A stretch of 64,000 nucleotides of DNA from Puccinellia tenuiflora (GCA_012064385.1 QRDG01000341.1:460309-524308); one strand, 5' to 3'. Shown: positions 33,000-45,090, counted from the stretch's first letter. Numbers and translations are program-made. The notes: generated by a model not told the origin, from the sequence alone.

Positions 33000-33650
33000 T
33001 GTGTGCGTATTATTATTGTACTAATGTAATAAATATATCAAAAAAAATGTGATTTCTATTGTTATGAATTCCATGATATGGTAAATTATTGAAATTAAGT
33101 GTAACAGATAGATTGTGATCGAGGTGATTAATATTGGTACCAATTTGTGATATGGTTGTTATCTAATATGCTATATATTCTCAATTTCTGATATGGTTAT
33201 TCATTAATGTTAAAATTTGCAGAATGCGGGATATGCTCATAATTCCGAAAATTCTTGACAATAAGTGTAAGAGATAGATTGTGATCATTGTGATTAGTAC
33301 ATGTATCAAGTCGTGATATGGTTATTAATTAGGTGAATAAAAAATTTATAATTTTTTGCTATGCTTATTTACGGAAAAATAAAAATTGCAGATTTCTTGC
33401 ATAATATGGTTATTTTGATAGCTCCAAACTAAAAAATATCTGAATTTTCATCGTTGTTACTCAGATCTTCATGATAATCCGTTGGAACTAGAGGCAACAA
33501 GTTGAAATTTGTTTCACGATGAGGCACGGAGTGGTACAATTGTAAAGTTGCTTCCTTATGTGATATATCAATAAAAAATATGGTTTATCTCGTGGTCAAC
33601 ATCAACAGCCTCATCATGTATTTATAGAAGGCTTGACGGCAGATCCTAAT
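33000..33650. repeat. AT-rich upstream region of the peptide gene with a diverged 166-bp duplication
   Basis: AAGTGTAACAGATAGATTG (from 33097) recurs with changes as AAGTGTAAGAGATAGATTG (from 33263), and GTGATATGGTTRTT follows in both, giving two copies of about 166 bp (33070-33235 and 33236-33400). Apart from this I see no gene to 33650. Confidence 0.6.
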
Positions 33651-34263
33651 TTCAACGAACTTACAACTTACGGCCTAGTAAAAGCATCTGCAACCTGTTC
33701 GGCTAAACCGATAAAGTGAACTATTGACCAATATATTTTACAAGCGAACTACCAAGATTTAAAGTGAACGAACTGATCTGGCGACACTAACCCGATCTGG
33801 CGACACTAACCCTCACGGTCCTTCGATGATGCCGAATCGGATGCCCTTGAGGTAGAGAGAGAGGACATAGACACCTTATTCCAGCGCGCCCGCCATTGTC
33901 GACGTCGCCTTGCTGATGCCATGAGGGAGACAAAAGCTAAAGAAACCATGACCTACATACAACGAAATGAATAGGTGCCCACTCATCTAGCCGCAGGACG
34001 AAAGAGAAGAGTGGGTCTAGAAGGGCTGCGTACAGTAAACCCTAGGTGGTGTGACTAATGTCTGAGAGGGTTTAGCAAGAAACCAGCACACAGGCACATT
34101 GCAACTTCTTATTTAGAACCGTCGCATTGTAACTCTACTTTTTGTTTTGTTTTGAGAATCTGATTGCAACTCTGCTGCAGGCGATTCTTCATGCGTCCTT
34201 GCATTCATGGCCCTGTATTCTGACCGTTTAAAAAGAAACTGTGGTCATGGGCGAGCTTTGAAT
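33651..34263 (+). other. Intergenic stretch with a short open frame 33810-33974
   Basis: GATCTGGCGACACTAACCC is repeated twice in tandem (33775-33812). After its second TAA the frame is open for 54 codons to a TAG at 33972-33974: acidic then arginine-rich (DDAESDALEVERED; RARHCRRRLADAMRETK). It has no ATG at its start, so at most it is a 3' exon or a coding remnant; I do not recognise it. The rest to 34263 shows nothing further. Confidence 0.3.
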
Positions 34264-34264
34264 A

Positions 34265-34365
34265 CTTCCTCCATTCACTAATGTAATACGTTTTAGCTAT
34301 TTTAATATTGACTATATACATACTAAAATGAGTGAACATAAATAATAAAATGCATCGAATATATA
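34265..34365. mobile_element. Partial Stowaway (Tc1/Mariner) MITE
   Basis: After TA at 34263-34264, CTTCCTCCATTCACTAATG and the GTTTTAGCTATTTTAATATT block match the left half of the common Triticeae Stowaway family. The matching right half with its GGAGGGAG terminus is missing. Confidence 0.7.
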
Positions 34366-34439
34366 AAAACATTGTGTATTGGCGAACGTCGCTTATTCTA
34401 ATAAAGAATTTAAGTGGGCGTAAATGGCCGTTCTATGTA

Positions 34440-35387
34440 ACACAAATGGACACATGCGGCAAGCCCCTGGGCATCCGTGGATATAGGTTGAATTGAAACT
34501 CGAAACTCAGCGAGCTAAACGAGTAGCTCATGACTAGGCTCGAATCGAACTCGGTGTATAACGAGTTGTGCCGAGTTTTAGATTTAAACTTGATTTTCAC
34601 CAAGCAAAACAAGTCGAGTTACGAGTTTAGCTCATTAAACTTGTTCAAAAACAAACTTTGGATTCTTGATTCATATTAGTGTCTAATTGCTAATATTTTT
34701 TGCACCATAGTAAAGTAGATGGGCTATCTTTTAGTATTTTTCATGTGAGGTCAGCACTACTCACGCCATGCAAGGCCAAAGGATGGTGCAGGAGAAGAGT
34801 CCAAAACTGATTAGCTCTCCTTCAGATATGTTTAGTTTCCTTTATTCAGATATGTGAGGTTAGCTCTCCTTCAGATGTTATTCGATATGATCTGTTAAGG
34901 TTCGGCTATCTATAAAGCTTGGAGATCACCTCTGTTTGAGATATCGAATAATAAACACATAAAAGAGAGTTTACCTCCGCAGCACTATCTCTCTAGTTCC
35001 TTTGTTGCGCCGAAGCCGAAACACCTTCGCCCTCGACCTCCCACCTCTCATAGCTACCCTCTCAAGAACTTAGCACGTGACAACTTGGTATCAAATTAGA
35101 GAAGTGAAATTTGTAGAAGGACTATCATTGTTCTAGTTTTATATTAATAGGACAATTATTAATTTTTATCATACACGGCTCATGCTTCAACACTTAGAAT
35201 TAGCTAAATGAGCTACTCGCAAACTTACCGAGTCGATCTTAGTTTCAAATAAGAGCTCGTCCTAAAATCCGAACCAAACTAACGAGCTCGAACGAGCTGG
35301 CTCGACTCGGCTAGAATTTTCAGGTCGGCAATACTGCGCCATTTCTCTCCTATGCTTTTTTTTTTTCCTTTGAGCGGTCTGCGAGCT
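34440..35387. mobile_element. Decayed DNA-transposon-like unit with inverted GAGCTCG repeats around an LTR fragment
   Basis: 34490-34640 and 35200-35320 carry related GAGTAGCTCAT/ATGAGCTACTC and CGAGCTCGAACGAGC motifs in inverse orientation, like subterminal regions of a non-autonomous DNA element. Between them, about 34895-35088 looks like the end of a Copia LTR (TGTTAAGG at the left; CACGTGACA followed by ACTTGGTATCAAATTAG, a decayed initiator-Met primer site). A CTTCAGATATG segment occurs three times near 34822-34880. No gene. Confidence 0.4.
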
Positions 35388-35559
35388 CCTATATCCCGCG
35401 GCGCGCGGAGATAGCGCCGTGCCGCGCACCCCACCGCAGGGAAAATGGGCCGGCCTAAAATGCGCATGTATATTTTTTTTTACTTTTCGGGTTTATTTTC
35501 CTTTTTTATTTTATTTTCTATTTTTATACTAACAAGAAAATGTGTTCATATTTGTGGGA

Positions 35560-36120
35560 AAAAGAACAAAAAATCATTGTAATAAAAAATATTTACATAT
35601 TCAGAAAATAGATAAAATATATTTATTTTATTTGAACTATTTTCACACATGAAAAATTGTGTTATTTGAACGAATATTTCAAATATGAACTTTTATGTTA
35701 TATGAATGGGTTGTTAATAAAACATTTATATTATTTGAAAGATTTTCAAAACATGAACAACTATGTTACTTGAATAAATTTTCAATAAAATATTTATCTC
35801 ATTTGAATGATTTAAAAAACATGAATGGTTATGTTATTTGAACGAATTTTCAATAAAACTTTTATCTTATTTGAATGATTTTTAAAACATGAACAATTAT
35901 GTTATTTAACCGATTTTTTTCAAAAATAAACTGTTGTGTTGTTTGAAAACTTTTCCAATAAGAACATTTATCTCACTTGAACGGTTTTCAAAACATGAAC
36001 AACTATGTTATTTGAACGATTTTTTCAAGTTTGAACTTTTATGTTATTTGAACAATTTTTCAAATATAAACATTTTTATGTTGTTAAAGAATTTATTAAG
36101 AACATTTATATTATTTAAAC
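35560..36120. repeat. TGTTATTTGAACGATTTTCAA array
   Basis: Diverged units of AACATGAACAACTATGTTA followed by TTTGAACGATTTTCAA and an AACATTTATCTTATTTGAA half repeat about every 60-70 bp (two half units each). It is the internal array of the AT-rich element; no ORF is meaningful here. Confidence 0.8.
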
Positions 36121-36269
36121 AAGAAACTATGATTCATATTTTTCCATAACATAATATTTTATTAAAGAAACTAAAAAATACAAAAGAATAAATAGAAAAA
36201 TTAGAAAAACAAAAAGATATATACCTAATAATAAAAGCAGTAAGCCTTCTTCTGGTCCGTTCGTCCGTC

Positions 36270-36560
36270 CCGTATATTTTTTACTGTTTTGCCCTCCTTC
36301 CAAATAGCATAATACTGCCCTTTTGCCACAAGACGTTTCGTGCCTAAGAAACAAAAAAAGTTGCTTCTTCTTCTCCCACCCGCCCCTTCGACCCCCAATC
36401 CAGCCGATCCAGGCGGGACGTATTTTAACCATTTTGCCCTCCTTCCAAATAGCATAATACTACCCTTTTGCCACAAGACGATTTGTGCCTAAGAAACAAA
36501 AAAAGTTGCTTCTTCCTCTCCCACCCGCCCCTTCGACCCCTAATCCAGCCGATCCAGGCG
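36270..36560. repeat. 145-bp tandem duplication in the Helitron 5' part
   Basis: GCCCTCCTTCCAAATAGC at 36291 recurs at 36436. Both copies run through CCACAAGACG, AAGTTGCTTCTTC and CCGATCCAGGCGGGA with a few substitutions. Minus-strand ORFs here simply repeat. Confidence 0.9.
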
Positions 36561-37009
36561 GGAGGACAGTAGTGGACTCCAAAAAGAACACAATTTCGTG
36601 GAGAGCAGAACCACGCCCTGAGCACCTCGATCGATCCAAAGAAGAAGAGGACATTGTTATGGACTCGATTTGATTGCCTAGATATAAGCCGGCGACAGAC
36701 GCTCACGACATCGCGTAGGAAGCCAGATCAAGTAGCGAGACGACCTGGCCGAGCTTCAAACGGCCGAAGGAGCTCCACGATAACCAGATCGAGCACTCCG
36801 GCAGCCGGATCAAGCACCTGACGGCCAGATCGACCTCTCGGCCAACCGGTACCCATGACCCGTTGTTTTTTCATGTGGGGCGAGCTCTCCGATAGATCCC
36901 CATGACCACCGGATGTTGCTTCGCGGAAGGGGCGAGCTCCCCGGGCACGATCTTTGCGAATCAAAATCTATAGGTTGGATTAATGGAGCACATATCTTAG
37001 ATTGAGGAG
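36561..37009. other. Helitron body, left
   Basis: GC-moderate sequence with repeated GGCGAGCTC and CAGATCGA-type words (36720-36960). No convincing exon or splice structure was found. The last five bases AGGAG (37005-37009) are the left target duplication of the solo LTR that follows. Confidence 0.5.
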
Positions 37010-38710
37010 TGATATCCCACAAGTATAGGGAATCGCAGTAGTCTTCGAGGGAAGTGTAACCCAATTTATTGATTCGACACAAGGGGAACCAAAGAATACC
37101 TAAAGGTCTTCGCAGCTGAGTTGTCAATTCAGCCACACCTGGAGAAGCACAAGTAACACAAGAGGGGTGAAAGTAGCAGTGATTTGAGAACAGTAGTAAC
37201 AGTAACATGAAAGCAATGATGGTGGAATATGGACCGGGGCCCAAGGGTTCACTAGTGGTGTCTCTCCATAAGATGAAACATTCATATGAAGGGTAAACAA
37301 ATTACAGCTAGGCAATTGACAATATTTTGACACAAACTTAATCTAGCTATCAAAGTGTTCATGGTAATATTAATGTAGGAATCACAACAAATAACAAAGA
37401 CCGTCATCGAACTGCATCTTTGTCTAAAAAGTCCATCTAGGGATCGTTATCCATCCTGTCACCCATTGGTATTAAGTTACAAGCAACGGACATTTGCATT
37501 AAGTAAAGTGCATGTGTAAGCAATATTTATAATCACGTAGACATAAACACCGTTGTTTTCTCCTTAGTAGCAACAGCACACCCTCGTCCTTGCACGTTTC
37601 TGTCACTCGAGCGCAGGCACAAAAGGGGGCATGAATCTACCATCTAGCATAAATACTCTCTCTTGGAGATCTAAACAGTTAATGGCACAAAAGGACTGCA
37701 ACTTAAATAAGTGGGAGAGGCCACAACACACACGCTCTCACAACTAATGATTACACGTCTATATGATTGGAATGTTAGCAAGCATCCGCAAATACTAAAC
37801 TTTCATCAAGGCAAAACCCAACCATAGCATTAACAAACATAAAAAGGTCCTCCTTCATCCCAAAATCTAACTCGGGGTTTCAGGTTTCTGTCACTCCGGC
37901 AAACCCAACCATTAGATCTATCAACATACAACCAACCCTAATACGGAATTCCATTAACCATTAGATCGGAGAGCATGCAAGAACATAAATTAACATATAA
38001 AAACCATGCACAATCTGATCAAGCAAACACATCATATGGTATTACAATAGTCGGTCTAGATCATGTTAGGCAGCTCACAAGATCATAAACATGGAGGCAC
38101 AATGGAGAGAGACTACCAACTAGCTACTGCCATGACCCGTAGTCCATGGGGGAACTACTCACAACACATCCCGGAGGCAGCGATGGCGATGAAGATGGCT
38201 CCGGGGACCAATCCCCGTCCCGACAGGGTGCCAGAGCAGGAACAATCTGACCCCCGAAACATGTCGGCGATGGTGGCGGAGCTCTATATCGTATTTGGGA
38301 AAATCCTTTGGGGGTTAGGGTTTTTTCATCGGGGATGATTTTATAGGCGTCGGAGGCGGCCGAGGGTGCCCCACAGGGCAGGGGTGGGTCCCAGCCGTGG
38401 GTCCAAGGGGGGCCGCGGCCAGTGGTCGCCCCTGGCCTGTCTGGGTCCCCCGAGGTCGCCCTTCTAGCTCCGGTCTTTATTTCTTCAATAAAAATCCCCG
38501 TAAATTTTCGTCCAATTCCGACAATATTTTCAGAAGTAGCTTTCTGCAACAAAAACAGCACAAAAACAGGAACTGGTACTGGGCATCTTGTCAATAGGTT
38601 AGTCCAATAAAATGCCTAAAAATGATATAATATGATAGTAAAAACATATGGCATCGATATAAAACAAGCATGGATCAATAAAAAATTATTGATACGTTTG
38701 ACACGTATCA
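37010..38710 (-). mobile_element. Solo LTR, RLG-1-related family, minus orientation
   Basis: The minus strand reads TGATACGTGTCAAACG from 38710 and ends GTGGGATATCA at 37010. It is flanked by identical AGGAG 5-mers (37005-37009 and 38711-38715). It shares the first part of the LTR, the AACCTATTGACAAGATGCC block and the GATAGCGATCC block with the RLG-1 and RLG-B LTRs, but its 3' end differs. Single LTR plus TSD means intra-element recombination removed the rest. ORFs inside are not genes. Confidence 0.92.
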
Positions 38711-38825
38711 AGGAGGGACGAATCTGAGCTACCATCTTTTTTGCAGACCGCTCGGTTTCAGATCAATAGGATGCACCACCATCCCCGTGGCCGCCGGGAA
38801 CGGTTTCCTGTGACACCGCTGCTAC
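38711..38825. other. Helitron sliver between the two solo LTRs
   Basis: About 110 bp of Helitron sequence left between the AGGAG duplication and the next one, GCTAC (38821-38825). Confidence 0.7.
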
Positions 38826-41800
38826 TGTGGCACCCCCCTCTGACACATGTTGCCAGAGAGGCGGTCGCCCCGTGCGCCAGCCCAGGATATCCGGACGCAC
38901 GTTACGACAATGCAACATAGCAGGAATATCATTACCCAATCAGGCCCAGAGGGCTACAAATGGCTTACATGGCCCTCAAGGCAAGAGAAAATATCGTGGC
39001 CAAGTATGGCACGGGACAGAGTTTAACTGGCAGCGGAAGTCATAGATTCGGCAACGGCTTGGAGGGACTCCATTCCACAGGCATCTGGCTGGGCTACTGA
39101 TCCTAGCACGCTCTTGCTCCATCTCTTGCTATGGTAGAAGATGAATCCTCTCAATGTCTGGCCACATGAAAAGCCAGTTTGAGTACGGTGACGTACTCGC
39201 AAGAAAACAACCACAAGACATGAACAGTCAAGAAGTTAGGCAACAAGTAGCTAGCAACAGAAATAACCTAAACATGGCAAGTGTCTACTTACAGCAGTCC
39301 AAGTGGGTAGCAACAAGGCAGCACAACAAATCATGGCATAAGCAAATAATAGGGGTATCACCAGTACAGAGTCCAAGCCAGATGGGGTTGGATCGTATAC
39401 CGGTGATCACACAAGAGAACTTACCTGTAACGAATAACGGGGGTACTCATTGGTACCAAATATTAACATCACCTATCATCACAACTAGACCAAATGGCCC
39501 TATCACATCCGTCAAATTGCTAGGCCCCCTGGCCTCAACTTTCCATTCTAGGCATGCACGGTTGATGTTGGCTCGGGCCTAACTCTAGGCTCCCAACGAT
39601 CACACCATCACCCCAAACACGGGTAACCATCCAGGACTCAAGTGACGTTCCCTGCAACAGCCTATTCTAAATCAGGTTGTTCATCTTCCTTTCAAACCGA
39701 ACTTAAGTTTAGCCTCCGGACTCGACAAGGACACTAGTGTGACCGACACTGAACTGTTCCATAACCTAGGAACAAGGCTAGCTTCTAGTTGACACACTCT
39801 CGAGAGGTTGCAGTTACCACCCATCTAAATGCACCTTGCTTCATGACGGCAAGATACACTTACATAACCGTTCACGCTACCCAGACACTCCCTGTATAGC
39901 TACCGACATAACTCTATGTCTTATGACGAAGTGAATCCGGCACGTCCCCAACTCATGAGCGACGCCTTGCTCCGGAACCTTCACAAGACTAGCCCCGACC
40001 ACAACTATGCAGTATCCGACTAGACTTGCCAAGTGGGTAGCATCAAAGGAGGCTTGATAGGTTACATAGGTTATGGCTCTCCCATTTGGGCGACAGTGGT
40101 AGTGCTTTCAATGCTCAGATTGGTGGCACTATGGACTGACCCTATCGAAGTTTGGAGGGTTGGTTAAATTAATCCAGTTTCTTTCAACGACAATTCCAAA
40201 AACAGAGGATTAGTCCAACACAATAAAGGATTAGTCCAACACAACAATTATAAAATCATATCAACATGAAACAGATTAGTCCAGTGCAAAACAATAATTC
40301 CATATCAACATGAAACAGAAACAAACCGCACCCAATCTTTCAAACAATATATAGTTAGTTCAATCAATGGTTAGTTTCAACCGGGCGATGGCGGAGATAA
40401 CTCCGGCCAGTGACAGCCACAGGTTGAGTAAAAGAAAATAAATTAGCACAGTCAACCGGGCGAGGGCGGAGATAACTCCGACCAGTGACAGCCACGGGTT
40501 GATTAAAAGAAAATAAAACAGCACAGTTGGTTAGCGTCAACCGGGCGATGGCGGAGATGCCTCCGGCCAGTAGCAGCCACAGATCGACTACAAAAGTTAG
40601 TGGAGGCGTCCACGCGATCCCGTTCCACCATTCCATTGACTGCGGCGGTTCCCCCAGTCCATCGTCGCCGGAATGGGGAGTGGTGCATGGTACCGTCCAA
40701 CGCACGCCACAACTCTACAGAAAAGTAGCCGCTTCAATCCACTTGGGCAGGACCCAACGTGTATTTAGACGGGGTACCGGAACTCAACCCACATTTGATG
40801 GGTTTATCGTATTGCAGGAAAGTAAAGGTACATGAAATAATATTACTGAAAGTAGGCGAGATTCAATCCACATGGGCGGTGCCCAACATGTATTTAGTCG
40901 CCGGCCGGAACTCAACCCACACTTGATGGGTTTATCGTATTGCAGGTATGAAACAAAGTCACGATATCTCGTGACGCACAGTTGACGGAATGTAAACAAA
41001 GCCACGATATCTCGTGACGCACAGTTGACAGATGATAATAAGCAATAAAATGCACCGATATAACAGGGTAATATGCAAACAAACAAACACCGCTTGAGTG
41101 TTCATAGCAAGTGGTTAGCTTGCCTCCGGAGATCGACGCCATTTGTCTTGAGGGTCACGGACACGTCGCGGTTTAGGGTATCGGTTTGCCGGTACCGCGG
41201 AATACCTATACATGCATACGCGGGTGCTGAGCATATAAACATTTTACAAAAATGTGAAACCTATACCACTGGATAGAGATTCTCAAACCATAAATTTAGA
41301 AATTTGAATCACCTCAAACGGAGCTACGGTTCAAAAGTTATGGCTCGGCGACGTTTAGCTATCTGCCGCTCACTCGGGAAAAAAAACTGCATGGGCTGCT
41401 TCTGAACCGGGCCGGACTGGTCGCGCATTTCAGAAAGTACGCCTTCGCTGTGGGGAAGCGCATTCGCGCGAAAGCGTCTCCACTCTGGCTGGCGTGGCTG
41501 CTGGCCAGCGCGGGACCCGCCTGTCGGCGTCCCAAGGCGCCATGCTGGCGGCCACCTGCTACTTGCTCTGGCTCCCGCACAGGAGGCTCGGGATGTTGCC
41601 GCCGCCGGCGACGGGCGGCCCGGCGAGGCCAGCTGAGGACCACGGAGAGGTCCTCGTCCTACGCCGCGCCCGGGTAGGACTCCTTGCTGGCGAGGGCGGC
41701 TCTCCCCCGCACGGCGCTCGCGTGCTCCGCGGTACGGCCATGGTGGCCCAAGTGTGGGGAGCTCCCGGTGACCTGCTCCTCGACGGACTGGGCTGGGGAG

Positions 41801-43430
41801 TGGGACGGTGGCGGCGTGCCGCGGCCAGAGGAGGGGCTAGGGGTCCGGGGAAGGTGGAGGTGGGGACCGGGGCGGCTTCCACACGCGGTACCCGCGAGCT
41901 CCAGGAGCCTTGCCCCACGGCCGTGGCGGACGCGACGACGAACGCGACGACCTAGACGACTGCTAATGCTCTGGTTGCACAGGGAGGTATAGGAGGATGG
42001 CAGGAGGCTTTACAGATGGTTTGGTCGAGCAGCGCAGCATCCCCACGCGCATTCTGGTCTGTACACCGACGGCGGCGACTTCGGTCGAAACCGACGAAGG
42101 CGAGCTCAGCTCCTCGGGCAAACCAGAAGAAAGGTCCAGGGGAAGGGAGGGAATGGTGCAGGGGCGCGAGAGGGCTCGAGCTGCTCTCTTATATAGGCAG
42201 GGGCAAGGTGACGGACAGCGACACGTCGACGCTTCCAGCAACTGCATGGTTCCAAAAAGAAAAGTCAAACGGAGGGGATAAGGACGGGAGCTGGATAGGG
42301 ACGCCGAGCTGGACGAGCAGTAGTCCAGAGGGAAGCTACTGTGCGGGGATTAGGCAGGGTTTAGACTAAGTGGGGTTTAGGGTTTGCCAAAACACGCACG
42401 TCCGGGACGCCTAGAGCGCGATGCGAGCGACATCGTCGCGTTCCCGTTGACTCGGGGCTCCAAAAGGAAAACGGTTCGCGTCACCTTGTGCCAAATTTAA
42501 AAACCTAACAGAGTCTAGTTGATAGTCTCAGCTGGTTTGCAACTTGGTTTAAGCAGAATTTCAGAAAACCTAGGGCTCACCAGGTGCTCGATGAAATGAT
42601 CGAGGCTTTGCACTCCTCAGAAAAATCCCAGAAATTCACAGTAGGTTCTAATGGGTGTATATGGTATTCCTGTGGAGTTTGAGCTCAATTGGATACATGG
42701 AAGGTGGTCAAATAAATTGATGTTCAAAAGTACCCTAATGGCATGGGCATGTTAAAATCACTTCCTCAATTGATCTTGACATGATCTTCTGGATCTGTGG
42801 TTATATATGGGAGTTTGTCATCTTGGCAAAGCACCAATGCCAAATGATTTTTGTATCTAGGGTTTGCTTTGGAAATTGCTATTCGGCATAAAAAGGGCAT
42901 CACAAAGGAAGTACCTCAAATATTGCTCAAATGAGGTTGGGCCAATGGAGTGAAATGTTAAGGAGGTGAAATTAGGCCTATCCACAAAATTGTAGAATTT
43001 TTGGACGAGTGGAATGTGTCTGAATAATTAGTGGATTGGAAATGGCATAATAGGAAATATGAATAAACTTGAAATTATTGCATTGGACTATGGAATATTT
43101 TTCCATGGGATGTATGTATATGTATGAGGGAACCATTTGGTGGCTTGGTAGAATTTTTCTTAAGATACAATTGTGGTGGTGGCTTTTGGTGGGATAGACG
43201 GAAGGGTTTTGGAACACTGGAGTGGCATCAATGTGTGACAACGAAAATAGTGGCATCGAGATATGGTGGAGGTTGATAAGCTCAAGGTTTGTTGGGAAAT
43301 CTCCAAGTGAGCAAAACCAAAGTCAATTCAAAGACCAACAAGTGGGAGAAAATAGTTTGGAAACAGAAAAAGTTTTTCAGGCGGGAGAAAAACATTACTA
43401 ACATTAGGGACGAATTTTCGGGATATGACA
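38826..43430 (-). mobile_element. 4.6-kb solo LTR, RLG-2-like long-LTR family, minus orientation
   Basis: The minus strand begins TGTCATATCCCGAAAATTCG (43430) and ends GGTGCCACA (38826), with TG...CA ends and identical GCTAC 5-mers at 38821-38825 and 43431-43435. It is organised like the RLG-2 LTR: AT-rich start, GC-rich promoter/leader block (41360-42260), then AT-balanced 3' half with a CGAGTACGTCACCGTACTC segment (39185-39205) comparable to the one near 8500. On the minus strand a TATATAAG box (42188-42195) sits before a pyrimidine-rich leader. The GC-rich block yields overlapping ORFs in several frames, which I reject as genes. Confidence 0.8.
40370..41040. repeat. Cluster of short tandem duplications inside the 4.6-kb solo LTR
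   Basis: Three families lie side by side. CAACCGGGCGATGGCGGAGA starts at 40378, 40453 and 40538. A CAATCCACWTGGGC...ATTTAG block is at 40734 and 40864, each ending in CGTATTGCAGG. ACGATATCTCGTGACGCAC is at 40961 and 41004; its core is palindromic. Confidence 0.85.
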
Positions 43431-44910
43431 GCTACCAGCCACCAGAGCCGCCGCACCCGGCTACCCAATCGAGTGCCTCCGCACTCGGCTACCTTCTCTA
43501 GCATTGTCAGCCCGGCTTCTCCCATCGCCGCCCAGATCTAGCGCCTTTCGACAGACTTCGTCAACGTCGCCCAGAACAGCCCGACGTGTCTCAGCAGGGG
43601 GGGACCCCTCTTCCAATTGCCTCTCGATCTCCCGTGAGCGTGCCTATTTTGCACACGGTTCAGGTCCATGACGAGTGAAGGAGCTATTGTACTCATGATG
43701 GCAGTGTACGAGAAGGCCAACCTCGTGTTGTACGTAATGCTATACCTCACAGTCGGGCGTCTTCGGTGAGGTTAGTACGTTTTCATGCGCTTCATCTGCT
43801 CGATCCAATCCCTCTAGGAAAATCAAATCTGGATTGTTTAGTGTTGTCTCTTCTGATGCAACTAAAATTGCAGACAACTTCTCGCAGGAGCATGAAGAAT
43901 CGGACAAACACATGGAGCTCGCCATGAACTTCATGGTGATTCTGCATATGCAGGGGACATACGACTGCACTTATTTGAGGTGGTAAATGCATCTAACAGT
44001 AGTGCCAATTCTTGCTCCAATATTTGCTCAGGAGATGCTACTTACTGTTGGGCTGTTAGGAGGACGCGCTCATGTAATAGCCTCCTTTACTAAATATTCT
44101 CTGTTATTGACTTGCTGATTATTGTAGCACACCGTGTTTTCATATGCTGAATATTTGTCATGTTGCATCCTTGCAGGTATTCTTGTACGACATCGCATGG
44201 TCATACATATATATGTGTGTGGATGTTCAATAGTGCAACGTCATCTAAGAACGGATGAGCTGGATGGGAGCTTGGTGGAGTTTCTACTTCATTCTGAGAT
44301 AGTTTGTGGTTGATATAGTGAACTTCTGCCGTGGCAGGCCAATAATGTGGGGAATTTGGTTGCTGCCTTGACTAAGAATATACTTTTGAAGCTATATATT
44401 GTTTCTTCTCTTGCTCACACCAATGTTGACACGAAAAGTAGGGGATTTTACTGATGCCTACATTTTTTTCTTGCTTATTTGTTCACCTAGGTCAATTAAT
44501 TTTTCCGTGTGCAAAGACTAATTTATTCTCTCCCGCTATGTTTTGAATTTTTAATTTCGTCTGGTCTACACAGTGGAATTGATCAAGCATTTTGCTCTTT
44601 TAACATTGTCAGGTTATATGAGTACATTAGAATGAATGAATTAAATTTAAAATTATGAAAAAGGGTGAAAACGTGATCTTCAATCGGGGGAATAATCCAT
44701 GTGTTGCTCATCCACTTTCAGTCTGTGGAATAATCCATGTCCTATATGGTGGGAAGTTTTTCCTTAGTAGGGAGAATGAGAAGAACTGGGTGTTGCAAAG
44801 CATGCATGCCTTCATTAGTTCTGTGATCTATTGCCACAATTCTTCTTTCCAATCATGCATGTCCCGAGGCAAGTTTTTTCCTCCCGTTTCAACGCACACG
44901 GGCATATGTG
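43431..44910 (+). other. Helitron body, right
   Basis: From the GCTAC duplication to the 3' hairpin. GC-rich at first (CCACCAGAGCCGCCGCACC), then AT-rich. A plus-strand frame of about 80 codons ends at 43986; flanking GTAATAGCC and TTGCAGGTATTC sequences could be splice sites of captured exons, but I cannot assemble a gene. Remaining ORFs are short. Confidence 0.45.
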
Positions 44911-44914
44911 CTAG
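44883..44914 (+). terminator. Helitron 3' terminal hairpin and CTAG end
   Basis: CCCGT (44883-44887) pairs with ACGGG (44898-44902) around TTCAACGCAC; CATATGTG and CTAG follow. This is the replication/transposition stop signal of grass Helitrons. Confidence 0.85.
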
Positions 44915-45090
44915 TAAACATAAAAAGAAATAAAAAACAAAATAAGAAGAAAAAATAAAAGAAAAACAAAAAAGAAACAGAAATAGATAAAAAACTAACT
45001 AATGGATCCTTTACTGGGCCGCGGCCCATTAGCCCGGAGGGGGTGCGCGATGCTTTGCACGCTCCGCGGTACGCGGAGTATAGGGTTGAT

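Larger units (their letters stand above)
36218..44914 (+). mobile_element. Non-autonomous Helitron carrying two solo LTRs
   Basis: The 3' end is canonical: a CCCGT...ACGGG hairpin (44883-44902), a short AT spacer and CTAG at 44911-44914, followed by target T (44915). The 5' end TATATACCTAATAATAAAAG follows target A (36217) and has the look of grass Helitron 5' ends, with TA in place of the usual TC. Host AT-rich sequence resumes across the joint, as expected for insertion between A and T without duplication. Removing the solo LTRs (37010-38710, 38826-43430) leaves about 2.4 kb with no Rep/helicase, so it is non-autonomous. An 80-codon plus-strand frame at about 43740-43986 (IADNFSQEHEESDKHMELAM) may be a captured exon of unknown origin. 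Confidence 0.75.
35388..45084. mobile_element. AT-rich inverted-repeat element, split by a Helitron
   Basis: The left CCTATATCCCGCGGCGCGCGGAG (35388-35410) and the inverse of the right end CCTATACTCCGCGTACCGCGGAG (45062-45084) are inverse copies with few mismatches. A GGCCGGCC motif lies inside the left end (35450) and GGGCCGCGGCCC inside the right (45018). The arms are AT-rich: the left arm holds the TTATTTGAACG array, the right an AAAAAGAAAAAC tract. The design resembles 27412-29193 and 55635-56555. No transposase. Confidence 0.5.

Noticed and set aside
41359..42369. GC-rich ORFs of 90-153 codons on both strands
   Set aside because: They sit in the promoter/leader block of the 4.6-kb solo LTR, overlap heavily and contain no domain.
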